The position numbers were made by a program, and so were the translations under genes. Shown one piece after another: positions 20,662-27,592 of a stretch of 27,592 nt of DNA. The stretch is taken from contig CAZRUM010000012.1 of the NCBI GenBank assembly GCA_964603435.1, positions 1 through 27,592 of the forward strand. Direction: 5' to 3'. The notes beneath the pieces are model-generated. The model worked only from the letters and a program-made list of their open reading frames with translations. It was not told the origin of the DNA and ran no database searches. Position 1 is the first letter of the stretch. Each line of letters begins with the position of its first letter. The stretch comes from CAZRUM01 sp964603435. Lineage in GTDB: Bacteria; Patescibacteriota; Patescibacteriia; Magasanikbacterales; UBA922.

Positions 20662-21051
20662 ATGAAAAATTGGTTACTAGACAATCTACAAACTACTGGT
20701 TGTAAAATAACCAAAACCAGAAAACAAATATGTCGTGAAATCGAAAAACTAGACGGCATTTTTTGTGCCAAACAAATTATTGAATCTATAGAAATTGATA
20801 AAGTTTCTGTCTATCGAAATTTAAAAGCCCTCACCAAACTGAACTTGATTCGTCCGGCCATAAATATCAGAGGTGAACAATTTTATGAAAAAAATAACAA
20901 TGAAAATCACCACCACCACATTGTCTGCACCAAATGTCTAAAAACTTCCTGTGTTGATTGCAGTGAACCAAAACTAAAATCAAACCAAAAATTCAACAAC
21001 ATTAATCATTTATTAATCTTTACGGGGATTTGTAATTCTTGTACCAAATAA
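20662..21051 (+). CDS. Fur-family metalloregulator (Zur-like)
   Basis: A 129-residue regulator. The start at 20662 is chosen because an in-frame GTG at 20599 overlaps the promoter and operator, and GGGG lies a short distance upstream of 20662. The N-terminal winged helix spans residues ~1-75 (TTGCKITKTRKQICREIEKL and KVSVYRNLKALTKLNLI). The metal-sensing part follows with NHHHHIVCTKC (about 88-98), where Fur proteins place sensory histidines. The structural zinc uses two pairs, CTKC and the C-terminal CNSC. A zinc, rather than iron, role is inferred from the next gene being a ZIP transporter. Confidence 0.85.
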   Translation: MKNWLLDNLQTTGCKITKTRKQICREIEKLDGIFCAKQIIESIEIDKVSVYRNLKALTKLNLIRPAINIRGEQFYEKNNNENHHHHIVCTKCLKTSCVDCSEPKLKSNQKFNNINHLLIFTGICNSCTK

Positions 21052-21055
21052 TCAT

Positions 21056-21892
21056 ATGACTGAAATCCTATACGCCCTTGGTAGTGTAATATTAGTTAGT
21101 TTAATATCTCTTATCGCCATTCTAGCTTTGGCTATAAAAGAAACTACTTTGAAAAAATTTTTAATTTACATGGTTAGTTTTTCTACTGGTGCCCTACTCG
21201 GTGGTGCTTTTATACACTTGTTGCCAGAAATTGTAAATGAAATTGGCTTTGGTATTGATGTCTCTATATATATATTAAGTGGTATTTTATTTTCTTTTGT
21301 CATAGAAAAATTTATCCACTGGAGACACTGTCACAACCCTGAACATATTCACAAACACGTCCATCCATTTGCTTGGATGAATTTATTTGGTGATGCTATA
21401 CACAATCTAGTCGACGGACTTATTATCGGGGCAACTTATCTCGTTAGCATCCCCGCTGGAATTACTACTACTATTGCTGTTATTTTACACGAAATCCCTC
21501 AGGAAATTGGCGACTTTGGAGTATTAATACATGGTGGATTTACAAGAAAAAAGGCTATTTTCCTAAATTTCCTTACAGCTCTTACCGCGATAGCCGGAAC
21601 AATTATTGCCTTAGCTATTGGACACTATAGTGAACATTTAACTTATTTCTTAGTCCCTTTTGCAGCTGGCGGTTTTATTTATATTGCTAGCTCTGACTTA
21701 ATTCCAGAACTGCACAAAGAAAAATCTACGAAAAAAAGTTTTGGACAATTAATCTTTGTGATTCTAGGTATAGCTGTTATGGGATTGATGTTACTTTTAC
21801 CACATGGACATACACAGGGAGAAAATTCCGAACACAACCATGACAATCAAAATGAAATAATAATTAATCTAGACCATGACAATCAACATTAA
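21056..21892 (+). CDS. ZIP-family metal transporter (Zn or related divalent metal)
   Basis: A 278-residue membrane protein with about eight predicted helices. The ZIP metal-site motifs are GDAIHNLVDGLIIGA in helix IV (residues ~120-134) and HEIPQEIGDFGVL in helix V. The cytoplasmic loop between helices III and IV is histidine-rich (HWRHCHNPEHIHKHVH), and the C-terminus carries another His-rich tail (HGHTQGENSEHNHDNQ), both typical metal-sensing or metal-loading elements. It starts 4 bases after the Fur-family gene and its 3' end overlaps lgt by 17 bases. It probably imports zinc, repressed by the Fur-family protein when metal is plentiful. Confidence 0.88.
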   Translation: MTEILYALGSVILVSLISLIAILALAIKETTLKKFLIYMVSFSTGALLGGAFIHLLPEIVNEIGFGIDVSIYILSGILFSFVIEKFIHWRHCHNPEHIHKHVHPFAWMNLFGDAIHNLVDGLIIGATYLVSIPAGITTTIAVILHEIPQEIGDFGVLIHGGFTRKKAIFLNFLTALTAIAGTIIALAIGHYSEHLTYFLVPFAAGGFIYIASSDLIPELHKEKSTKKSFGQLIFVILGIAVMGLMLLLPHGHTQGENSEHNHDNQNEIIINLDHDNQH

Positions 21893-22670
21893 TCCAATAA
21901 TATTTGAATGGCAATTCATCTCCATCCGTTGGTATGGGGTACTCTTGGCTTTGGGAACACTGCTGACAGTTTTATTAATAGTAAAATTATTTAGAGAAAA
22001 AAAACTCTCTACTAATCTAGCAATTGATTTGTCCGTCTGGTTAATCATCGGTGGACTAATTGGGGCGAGACTTGGCCATATTGTTTTTTATAATTTAGCC
22101 TACTACTTGGCTAACCCAAGTGAAATAATCATGATCAATCACGGTGGACTTTCTAGTCATGGTTTAACTATTGGGATTATTTTAACTTTCCTAATATTTA
22201 TAAAAACGAAAAAACTAGCCTGGAAAAAACTAGTTGACCTAGTTGCAATTGCTCTACCAATTTTAGCTGGTTTTGTTCGTCTGGGAAATTTTACTAATTC
22301 TGAAATCGTTGGTAGAACAACTAATTTACCTTGGGGGGTATACTTTCCACGTTTTGAATTAGAACCACTCCTAAGACACCCCTCACAGCTCTACGAAGCA
22401 ATCATTGCCTTTTCTATATTCTATATTCTATATTTTATTTATAAAAAATATTATACAAAACTCCCCCCACTTTTTATTACCCATTTATTTATTTTACTTT
22501 ATTTCTCAACTAGGTTTTTAGTAGAATTTGTCAAAGAATATCACACTCTTTCTTCTGGCCTTACTATGGGTCAATGGCTATCTATTCCATTTATCATCTA
22601 CGGGGCAGAGTGGTTTTGGCAGAAATATAAACCAACAGCAAAAAAGAGAAGAAACAAAAAAAGAGCTTAA
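21876..22670 (+). CDS. lgt: Prolipoprotein diacylglyceryl transferase
   Basis: A 264-residue integral membrane enzyme transferring diacylglycerol from phosphatidylglycerol to the lipobox cysteine of prolipoproteins. Motifs: ISIRWYGVLLALG at the N-terminus, HGGLSSHGLTIG (about residues 88-99), the signature VRLGNFTNSEIVGR (about 130-143) and HPSQLYEA (about 168-175), with FVKEYHTLSSGLTMGQWLSIP near the end. The length is at the short end of the family. It is translationally coupled to the ZIP gene by a 17-base overlap, so it lies under metal-responsive control here, which is unusual. Why zinc would affect lipoprotein maturation is unknown. Confidence 0.92.
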   Translation: MTININPIIFEWQFISIRWYGVLLALGTLLTVLLIVKLFREKKLSTNLAIDLSVWLIIGGLIGARLGHIVFYNLAYYLANPSEIIMINHGGLSSHGLTIGIILTFLIFIKTKKLAWKKLVDLVAIALPILAGFVRLGNFTNSEIVGRTTNLPWGVYFPRFELEPLLRHPSQLYEAIIAFSIFYILYFIYKKYYTKLPPLFITHLFILLYFSTRFLVEFVKEYHTLSSGLTMGQWLSIPFIIYGAEWFWQKYKPTAKKRRNKKRA

Positions 22671-22688
22671 AACTTTTTTTAAATGAAG

Positions 22689-22732
22689 AACCCCGCACGT
22701 CGTTTGCTCGAAAGCAGTTGACGTACGGGGTT
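22689..22732. terminator. Strong terminator after lgt
   Basis: A long hairpin: AACCCCGCACGTC pairs with GACGTACGGGGTT (one mismatch) around an inner TGCT/AGCA stem, followed by a T-rich tail on the plus strand. It lies between convergent genes (lgt and the 22769-23365 gene) and can end both transcripts. Confidence 0.85.
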
Positions 22733-22768
22733 TTATATTGAAGTACAAATGCCAAAGGCGATATATAC

Positions 22769-23365
22769 CTACTTGAAGACAGCCAGGAAGCAAGTGTCTT
22801 TCAACCACCTACTCTTGTAAAGTGATCGCGGATAGAGAGAGCGATGATGCAAAAGATGAAAGTAATATTCAAATTCATCGCCCTCAACATTGGAACGGGG
22901 AATACTAGTACTAATTTCCATATAAGGTACTTGTATTTCTCCACCGTACCGCCTCGAAGAATTCTTATCCAAACAAATAACTCTTAGATTTTGGTATATA
23001 TTGGCACAGCTAAGAACGAATGTTAGAAGTTCACGGTAATTTGCTGGACGAAGGCCATTATCATCTAGATAGACCAGTATTTCTTCAGTATTCATTTCCC
23101 TGCCAAACTGCAAAAGTTCCAATTCAACCTCAGCAACACCTTCACCATCCTCTTTAACATCCCAACAAGGCATATTTCCCTCGTTAAAACCATATTCACC
23201 ACGTCTGACCATCTTGCTCAATGGTTCATCGTAATCAACCTGCACAGTATGGTGAGCATGACTATTGGAGCCCAAGAGGAAACGACGCAATTGAATTTCA
23301 GTTATTTCACCTGATTCAACTAGCATTTGGATTTTGGCCAGATTGTCAGTTGTTGTCTGATTCAT
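22769..23365 (-). CDS. CPR-type hypothetical protein
   Basis: A 198-residue soluble protein. The central part (MVRRGEYGFN, then VAEVELELLQFGREMNTEEILVYLDDNGLRPANYRELLTF, about residues 50-112) and the C-terminus (W-x-x-x-CFLAVFK) resemble a hypothetical family I recall as present in many copies in Parcubacteria and related CPR genomes, whose members share a RPATxxELL-like segment and end in W-x-x-x-CRFLAVRK. That recollection is not tested here and the function is unknown. Base composition is richer than the surroundings: one 60-base row I counted (23101-23160) has 25 G+C, whereas typical rows here have about 17-20. A consensus promoter and a good Shine-Dalgarno (AAAGGAG) suggest strong expression. 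Confidence 0.6.
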   Translation of the reverse strand: MNQTTTDNLAKIQMLVESGEITEIQLRRFLLGSNSHAHHTVQVDYDEPLSKMVRRGEYGFNEGNMPCWDVKEDGEGVAEVELELLQFGREMNTEEILVYLDDNGLRPANYRELLTFVLSCANIYQNLRVICLDKNSSRRYGGEIQVPYMEISTSIPRSNVEGDEFEYYFHLLHHRSLYPRSLYKSRWLKDTCFLAVFK

Positions 23366-23482
23366 TTTCTCTTCTCCTTTGGTTTAGGGGTGTCAAGACT
23401 TTCTCTCATCCAAATACAGATTAATTAAGATCAGAGAAAATCTAGACAAACCCGTTGTAAAGAACAATTTAAAGAACGTATG

Positions 23483-23511
23483 ATTATAACATATATATTT
23501 ACTTCTGTCAA
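23483..23511 (-). promoter_or_regulatory. Consensus promoter of the CPR-type hypothetical gene
   Basis: TTGACA (23506-23511), a 17-base spacer and TATAAT (23483-23488) on the minus strand. Initiation near 23476 gives a leader of about 111 bases before the ATG at 23365, with AAAGGAG about 9 bases upstream of the start codon. Confidence 0.85.
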
Positions 23512-23518
23512 GTATTTC

Positions 23519-23546
23519 TGATGACAACAAGTCTATTCTGTCATCA
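23519..23546. promoter_or_regulatory. Inverted-repeat operator between the divergent promoters
   Basis: TGATGACA (23519-23526) and TGTCATCA (23539-23546) are perfect 8-bp arms separated by 12 bases. They lie exactly between the two divergent -35 boxes (23511 and 23551), a natural place for a shared regulator, perhaps the adjacent TrmB-like protein. Confidence 0.6.
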
Positions 23547-23550
23547 AAAG

Positions 23551-23589
23551 TTGACAAAACTTAAAATATGTGCTATAATAAGCACATAT
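23551..23589 (+). promoter_or_regulatory. Promoter of the second TrmB gene, with palindrome over the -10 and start codon
   Basis: TTGACA (23551-23556), a 17-base spacer and TATAAT (23574-23579) form a consensus promoter. A perfect inverted repeat ATATGTGCT-N6-AGCACATAT (23566-23589) spans the -10 and the ATG (23588). Initiation near 23586 would make the mRNA leaderless. The palindrome is a strong candidate for an autoregulatory operator. Confidence 0.8.
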
Positions 23590-24364
23590 GAATATACTTT
23601 CAAACTTACAACAAATCGGCCTATCAAAAAATGAAGCCCTTATTTATAAGGAATTATTAAAATTAGGATTAACAAACGTTGGACCAATAGTAAGTGCCAC
23701 AAAACTACATCGTCAACTAGTTTACGAAGCTTTAGAGAAGTTAGAGACCAAAGAGTTGGCTTCTTTTGTCATCAAAAACAATAGAAAATATTTCCAAGCT
23801 GCTCCGCCGACAGCAATTATGAAATTGATAAGAGAAAAAGAAGAACAGGTAGAGCAGATAATGCCTGAATTGATGAAACTACAAACCGATGCCTTAGATC
23901 GTATAGAAGTCAGGACTCTTTATGGACAAAAAGGATTTTTTGATAATTTAAAATCAATTATAGAATCATCCAAAAATAATGATAATATAATGCGTATTAT
24001 TGGTGGGGCACCTGATACTGAATTTTATAGAGTTTTGGGAGATATGTATCCAAAATATGTAGATGTATTGAAAAAAAATAAAATAAAAAAATATCTTATT
24101 TCACCGGCTAGTTATTCTAATGTTTTCAAACAAAAGTTTGCCAAAGAACCTGGAAATATTTTGAAAACAATGGATACTGGTCTATCCTCCCCTACCTACA
24201 CCCGTATCACATCTGAAATGATATCTATTGAAATTTACACAGACAATATAACCATCATTCAAATTCACAACAAAGCAATAGCAAAAAGTTATCTGGAACA
24301 CTTTGAACTTTTATGGGGCAAGGCAACTTTGTATAAAGATAATAAAAATAATAATACTATATAA
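23588..24364 (+). CDS. TrmB-family transcriptional regulator (second)
   Basis: A 258-residue protein. Residues 1-70 are the winged helix (LQQIGLSKNEALIYKELLKLG, then KLHRQLVYEALEKLETKELASFV). A short coiled linker (IREKEEQVEQIMPELMKL, about 81-98) follows, then a C-terminal domain of ~150 residues with the strand and loop pattern of phospholipase-D-like TrmB effector domains (NIMRIIGGAP, YTDNITIIQIHNKAIAKSYLEHFELLWGKA). The organisation matches the first TrmB gene in this window but the sequences are clearly different. It stands alone, divergent from the CPR-type hypothetical gene and convergent with the zupT-like gene, so it probably acts on itself and its neighbour. Confidence 0.78.
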   Translation: MNILSNLQQIGLSKNEALIYKELLKLGLTNVGPIVSATKLHRQLVYEALEKLETKELASFVIKNNRKYFQAAPPTAIMKLIREKEEQVEQIMPELMKLQTDALDRIEVRTLYGQKGFFDNLKSIIESSKNNDNIMRIIGGAPDTEFYRVLGDMYPKYVDVLKKNKIKKYLISPASYSNVFKQKFAKEPGNILKTMDTGLSSPTYTRITSEMISIEIYTDNITIIQIHNKAIAKSYLEHFELLWGKATLYKDNKNNNTI

Positions 24365-24381
24365 TTACAAAAATATTAACA

Positions 24382-24407
24382 AAAAAAGAGCCTAATGGCT
24401 CTTTTTT
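24382..24407. terminator. Bidirectional terminator between TrmB and zupT-like genes
   Basis: AAAAAAGAGCC (24382-24392) and GGCTCTTTTTT (24397-24407) form a perfect stem with a 4-base loop; T-runs on both strands let it end both convergent transcripts. Confidence 0.9.
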
Positions 24408-24420
24408 AAATACTCTTAAA

Positions 24421-25239
24421 TTAGATTATTATCAAACTAACTGCCATCACAAGCATGCCAAACACAAGACCATAAATAGACAAGTGATGTTCTCCATATT
24501 CTCTGGCAGCAGGCAAAAGTTCATCCAAAGAAATAAAAACCATGATACCTGCCACACCAGCTGAAATTATAGCCACAGCAGAATCATTATAAAATTTATA
24601 CAAAAATAAACAAGCTATTACAGCTCCCAAAGGCTCAGCCAAACCTGACAAAAATGAATAAAAGAAAGCTTTTTTCTTACTACCCGTCGCATAATATATT
24701 GGCACAGAAACAGCAATGCCTTCAGGAATATTGTGAATGGCAATAGCAATGGCCACAGCCACACCCATGGATGTATCCTGCATTGTAGACATAAAAGTAA
24801 CAACACCTTCTGGAAGATTATGTATAGCCACAACCACAGCAGTCAAAAAACCCATGCGCATTAATTTTCGACGGCGATGCAACATTCTACCACAGCACTT
24901 TCCTTCCATTTCTTCTATCATACGTGGTTCATGTGGATTTTCATAATTTGGCACCAATCTATCGATAATCAAAGCTATCAAAATTCCCACAAAAAAAGAT
25001 ATAACAGTTATAATACTACCATATCTTTCTCCCATTATTTCACCTAAGGTAGAAAAACTTTCTCCCAACATTTCCACAAAAGATATATAAATCATCACCC
25101 CCGCAGAAAACCCCAAAGATAAAGACAAAAATTTTGTATTAGTTCTTTTTGTAAAAAAAGCTAAAGCAGAACCTATCCCGGTAGACAAACCTGCAAATAA
25201 AGTTAACAAAAAAGCCGTGACCACAGCATTAAATTCCAT
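24421..25239 (-). CDS. zupT: ZupT-like ZIP family zinc transporter
   Basis: A 272-residue membrane protein, eight helices predicted. Helix IV carries AVVVAIHNLPEGVVTF (about 130-150) and helix V carries IAIAIHNIPEGIAVSVP (about 165-182), the HNxPEG pair diagnostic of the ZupT branch. The N-terminal stretch LLTLFAGLSTGIGSALAFF is also ZupT-like. The loop between helices III and IV has cysteines and basic residues (KCCGRMLHRRR) instead of the usual histidine run. It differs clearly from the Fur-linked ZIP at 21056. It follows the YibE/F gene by 7 bases and is presumably in the same transcript. Confidence 0.88.
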   Translation of the reverse strand: MEFNAVVTAFLLTLFAGLSTGIGSALAFFTKRTNTKFLSLSLGFSAGVMIYISFVEMLGESFSTLGEIMGERYGSIITVISFFVGILIALIIDRLVPNYENPHEPRMIEEMEGKCCGRMLHRRRKLMRMGFLTAVVVAIHNLPEGVVTFMSTMQDTSMGVAVAIAIAIHNIPEGIAVSVPIYYATGSKKKAFFYSFLSGLAEPLGAVIACLFLYKFYNDSAVAIISAGVAGIMVFISLDELLPAAREYGEHHLSIYGLVFGMLVMAVSLIII

Positions 25240-25246
25240 ATTTTTT

Positions 25247-26278
25247 TTATTTATTAAATTTTACTGCCACCCAAGTGGTGACTGGTACTGCCAAAAGTAA
25301 TGAAATACTTCCGACAAGAGTACGAACAATTTCAGTTGCTACTATTTCATTATTTATGATAGCACCCAACGAATCAAAAGGTGGGGCACCTATTGTAAAT
25401 AATAAAAACAAAGGAAAAGAGGCTCCAATATAAGCAAAGAATAAAGTATTTATCATCGAACTAACATGATCACGCCCAACTCTCATAGCTTTATTATACA
25501 ATTGCCAACCTGATAAATTTTGATCAACTTCTTTTAATTCCTGAACAACAGAGGCCTGCCCCACAGTCACATCATCCAAAACACCCAGTGTTCCAATAAT
25601 AATAGCTGCCAGCAACAACCCTCTCATATTTATCTCATAACCCATTGTTACCAAAAATGTCGCTTCATCAGTTACAAAACCAGACAGTGATGACAAATTG
25701 GCAAATAAGTAAGATAGGACACCAACCAAAGAAAGACTTATTAAAGTTCCTATCACAGCGACATGTGATTTTTTGTTTCTGCCGTATGTAATATAAGTCA
25801 TACAAACAAAAGCCAAGCCACCAATTACAATAGCAGAAAATAAAGGATTAAAACCCGCCAAAATCATCGGCGCCAAAATAAAAATAATTATTAACAATGA
25901 AACCAAAAGACCTAACAAAGCTTTTAGACCTTGTTTACGATATAAAACTAAAATTAAAACAATAAATAAAAATATTAAAAAATAAATAGGAGCACGTCTA
26001 ATAACATCTACAATCATAAATCTTTCCTCACCATTTTCCATTATCAATTTATTTACCAAAACCTTGTCACCTACTCGCAAACTAAGATGCTGATCTGTTT
26101 CTACTGATTGATCAACGGTGATTCTCTCACCTAATTTTGTTTCAACTCTTATAAAATTTTCTGTACTATCAATAATCTCAGCTTTTTGTAGATTATCATT
26201 TTCAAAATCCAAAGACTGCCCACATACAGTCTGAGGTAGTAAAATAAATAAAAAAATAAAAAATAAAATCTTTTTCAT
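25247..26278 (-). CDS. YibE/F family membrane protein
   Basis: A 343-residue protein with an N-terminal signal peptide (basic MKK, then a hydrophobic core to about residue 19). Next is a soluble OB-like segment (about 30-90, with ETKLGERITVD and LRVGDKVLV), then about seven membrane helices. The YibE/F features are LLGLLVSLLIIIFILAPMILAGFNP, GLLLAAIIIGTLGVLDDVTVGQASVVQEL, MRVGRDHVSSMINTLFFAYIGASFPLFLLF and NNEIVATEIVRTLVGSISLLLAVP. The molecular function of the family is unknown. Co-transcription with a zinc transporter hints at an envelope or metal-related role. Confidence 0.85.
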   Translation of the reverse strand: MKKILFFIFLFILLPQTVCGQSLDFENDNLQKAEIIDSTENFIRVETKLGERITVDQSVETDQHLSLRVGDKVLVNKLIMENGEERFMIVDVIRRAPIYFLIFLFIVLILVLYRKQGLKALLGLLVSLLIIIFILAPMILAGFNPLFSAIVIGGLAFVCMTYITYGRNKKSHVAVIGTLISLSLVGVLSYLFANLSSLSGFVTDEATFLVTMGYEINMRGLLLAAIIIGTLGVLDDVTVGQASVVQELKEVDQNLSGWQLYNKAMRVGRDHVSSMINTLFFAYIGASFPLFLLFTIGAPPFDSLGAIINNEIVATEIVRTLVGSISLLLAVPVTTWVAVKFNK

Positions 26279-26286
26279 GTGACAAC

Positions 26287-26292
26287 ATTATA
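26287..26292 (-). promoter_or_regulatory. -10 box of the YibE/F-zupT operon
   Basis: TATAAT on the minus strand lies only 8 bases upstream of the YibE/F start codon, implying an mRNA with no leader. There is no good -35 (TTTTTT at 17-base spacing), so the element may need an activator or rely on the -10 alone. Confidence 0.55.
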
Positions 26293-26321
26293 CACTAAAA
26301 ACACCTTCTAAAAAAGCAACG

Positions 26322-26343
26322 ACCCAGGGCTCCAATCCTGGGT
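26322..26343 (-). terminator. Terminator of the PgpA-like gene
   Basis: ACCCAGG (26322-26328) pairs with CCTGGGT (26337-26343); on the minus strand a T-run follows after about six bases. It ends the pgpA-like transcript before the YibE/F promoter. Confidence 0.75.
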
Positions 26344-26394
26344 TTTACGTCTCTCCTAAATTGTTTTCTACCGACTAAACGACAGAACAACACA

Positions 26395-27036
26395 TCAACA
26401 GATGAATGAAATGAGTGCGTCGATGATGCGTATGGCGATCCACGCGAATACCGCTGCCAGGATATCGTCCAACATCACACCGAACGCTTCCCAGAAACCA
26501 CCCCTATCTTCGAAGTATGCATCCGCACGTTTGATGATCTGCGGTGGCCACTTGGTAATGTCGAAAACGCGAAACAGCACGAGCGAGGCCAAGAGAGGCC
26601 AGAACATCGTACCCCACCACTCCATCTCGGACAGGTGTACGCACCAAACAAGCAGTACGATAGCGAGAACCTCGTCGATCGTAATACGACGAAAATCGAA
26701 CCTTCTTTCGGTCCCGTCATGACCGAAGCTTTTCTCACCACCTTCGGCCGGCAGAACGACATGATTCATGTACTGGACTGCGATAGGTATTGAAAGAGTG
26801 CCGACAACAGCGACCAGCACGGTGACAATGCCCAGGGTATAGACATCCCAAATCGGGATGATGAAGATGGACCAGGCCGCAACAGAGCCCACGGTACCAC
26901 CGCTGACATCACGGGCAAACTGTTTCTTGAACCCAAACCTACGCTGGAACCAACGCAAAATCTCACCGAGCCAGACACCCGAGTAGAAAAAAGTAGCCAC
27001 CACGTAAGCCAACCACGCACCACTATTTTTGAACAT
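26395..27036 (-). CDS. pgpA: Phosphatidylglycerophosphatase A-like protein, high G+C
   Basis: A 213-residue membrane protein matching PgpA, which dephosphorylates phosphatidylglycerophosphate to phosphatidylglycerol. Seen: ATFFYSG (14-20), GGTVGSVAAW (46-55), ITIDEVLAIV (118-127), LFRVFDITKWPPQIIKRAD (154-172) and the acidic signature GVMLDDILAAVFAW (186-199). E. coli PgpA is about 170 residues; this one has longer loops around 20-45 and 90-115. Composition differs sharply from the neighbours: 60-base rows at 26581 and 26641 have 36 and 28 G+C, compared with 17 in a row (25861) of the YibE/F gene, which suggests recent transfer or another origin. Phosphatidylglycerol is also the lipid donor for Lgt. 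Confidence 0.8.
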   Translation of the reverse strand: MFKNSGAWLAYVVATFFYSGVWLGEILRWFQRRFGFKKQFARDVSGGTVGSVAAWSIFIIPIWDVYTLGIVTVLVAVVGTLSIPIAVQYMNHVVLPAEGGEKSFGHDGTERRFDFRRITIDEVLAIVLLVWCVHLSEMEWWGTMFWPLLASLVLFRVFDITKWPPQIIKRADAYFEDRGGFWEAFGVMLDDILAAVFAWIAIRIIDALISFIC

Positions 27037-27079
27037 CGGATTACTCCATCCGTCAATTGCACTTTACTCCGAAATACAA

Positions 27080-27107
27080 AACAACCTTATCATAAGATAA
27101 GGTTGTT
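27080..27107 (-). terminator. Terminator of the rRNA operon
   Basis: A perfect 12-bp stem, AACAACCTTATC (27080-27091) with GATAAGGTTGTT (27096-27107), with a 4-base loop followed by a U-rich minus-strand tail. It lies about 36 bases beyond the 5S 3' end. An overlapping TTGACA (27107-27112) might serve as -35 for the pgpA-like gene, with a poor -10. Confidence 0.85.
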
Positions 27108-27142
27108 GTCAATTGTTTTTCCAATAAAAAAATAGGTATAAA

Positions 27143-27252
27143 ATCTGAGCGCCTACCTACTCTTGCCTTGCGACTACCATCGGCGCAAATGAGCTTAACT
27201 TCTGTGTTCGAGATGGGAACAGGTGTACCCTCATCGCAAAAAGCACCCAGAT
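27143..27252 (-). rRNA. rrf: 5S ribosomal RNA
   Basis: The minus strand carries the conserved 5S core: TTCCCATCTCGAACACAGAA then GTTAAG, GCGCCGATGGTAGT and AAGAGTAGGT. The terminal helix is formed by ATCTGGGTGC and GCGCTCAGAT. Outside it AATAGGTATA (27131-27140) and TATACCTATT (27255-27264) pair perfectly, extending the helix as a likely processing stem. Length of about 110 bases is normal. The exact ends are estimated. Confidence 0.93.
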
Positions 27253-27329
27253 TCTATACCTATTTAAGTATAGTTATTTTTTTATGTAATATGATATGTA
27301 CAAAATTTAAAGCACCGCTTTGTGTTTCC

Positions 27330-27592
<263 letters not shown>

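Overview
The window looks like a small, AT-rich genome of a Candidate Phyla Radiation / Patescibacteria bacterium, probably a Parcubacteria-type lineage. The taxonomy is inference. It rests on low G+C, short and often overlapping genes, a bL19 with a lysine/glutamate-rich tail, a GlmU reduced to its nucleotidyltransferase domain, an EndoQ-type nuclease, a Lys/Arg-repeat histone-like protein, and a protein resembling a hypothetical family I remember as common in CPR genomes. UGA is used as a stop (for example in the ATGA overlap at 1202-1205), so this is not one of the lineages that read UGA as glycine. Most genes lie on the minus strand.

Layout. 1-4015 (minus): truncated rpmB, a class IV aminotransferase, DUF1653 and GIY-YIG genes, tRNA-Ser(CGA), rplS behind a consensus promoter, a guanylate-kinase-like gene with an altered P-loop, an RluA-family pseudouridine synthase, and tRNA-Ile(UAU). 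4070-5551 (plus): an HD-domain protein and a histone-like KVAKRK-repeat protein with a long structured leader. 5568-17082 (minus): a long, tightly packed cluster starting with a TrmB-like regulator, then HAD, GlmU-N, GNAT, Tdh, Kbl, a hypothetical, GlmS, SemiSWEET, HAD, YvcK, GNAT, a membrane protein and EndoQ. It combines amino-sugar supply, threonine breakdown to glycine plus acetyl-CoA, and a gluconeogenesis-linked factor. 17125-19691 (minus): fbp and class I fba, the gluconeogenic or reversible part of sugar metabolism, and an acidic hypothetical gene with a hairpin 5' leader. 19723-22732 (plus): exonuclease III, then a Fur-family regulator, a ZIP metal transporter and lgt behind one promoter carrying a perfect 7-1-7 palindrome, which suggests a zinc-responsive operon. 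22769-24407: a divergent pair, a CPR-type hypothetical (minus) and a second TrmB-like regulator (plus), sharing a short bidirectional promoter region full of inverted repeats. 24421-26292 (minus): a ZupT-like transporter and a YibE/F membrane protein. 26322-27592 (minus): a PgpA-like lipid phosphatase of much higher G+C, the rRNA terminator, 5S rRNA and the 3' end of 23S rRNA, which runs off the window.

Two themes stand out. First, several genes (HD protein, xth, both TrmB regulators, YibE/F) have a -10 box only 8-15 bases before the start codon, so their mRNAs are probably leaderless or nearly so. Second, short GC-rich or palindromic repeat elements are scattered through the window: beside tRNA-Ser, inside the glmS coding sequence, in the glmS leader, between tdh and kbl, and in the leader of the acidic gene. 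I saw no CRISPR array, transposase, prophage or obvious defence system.
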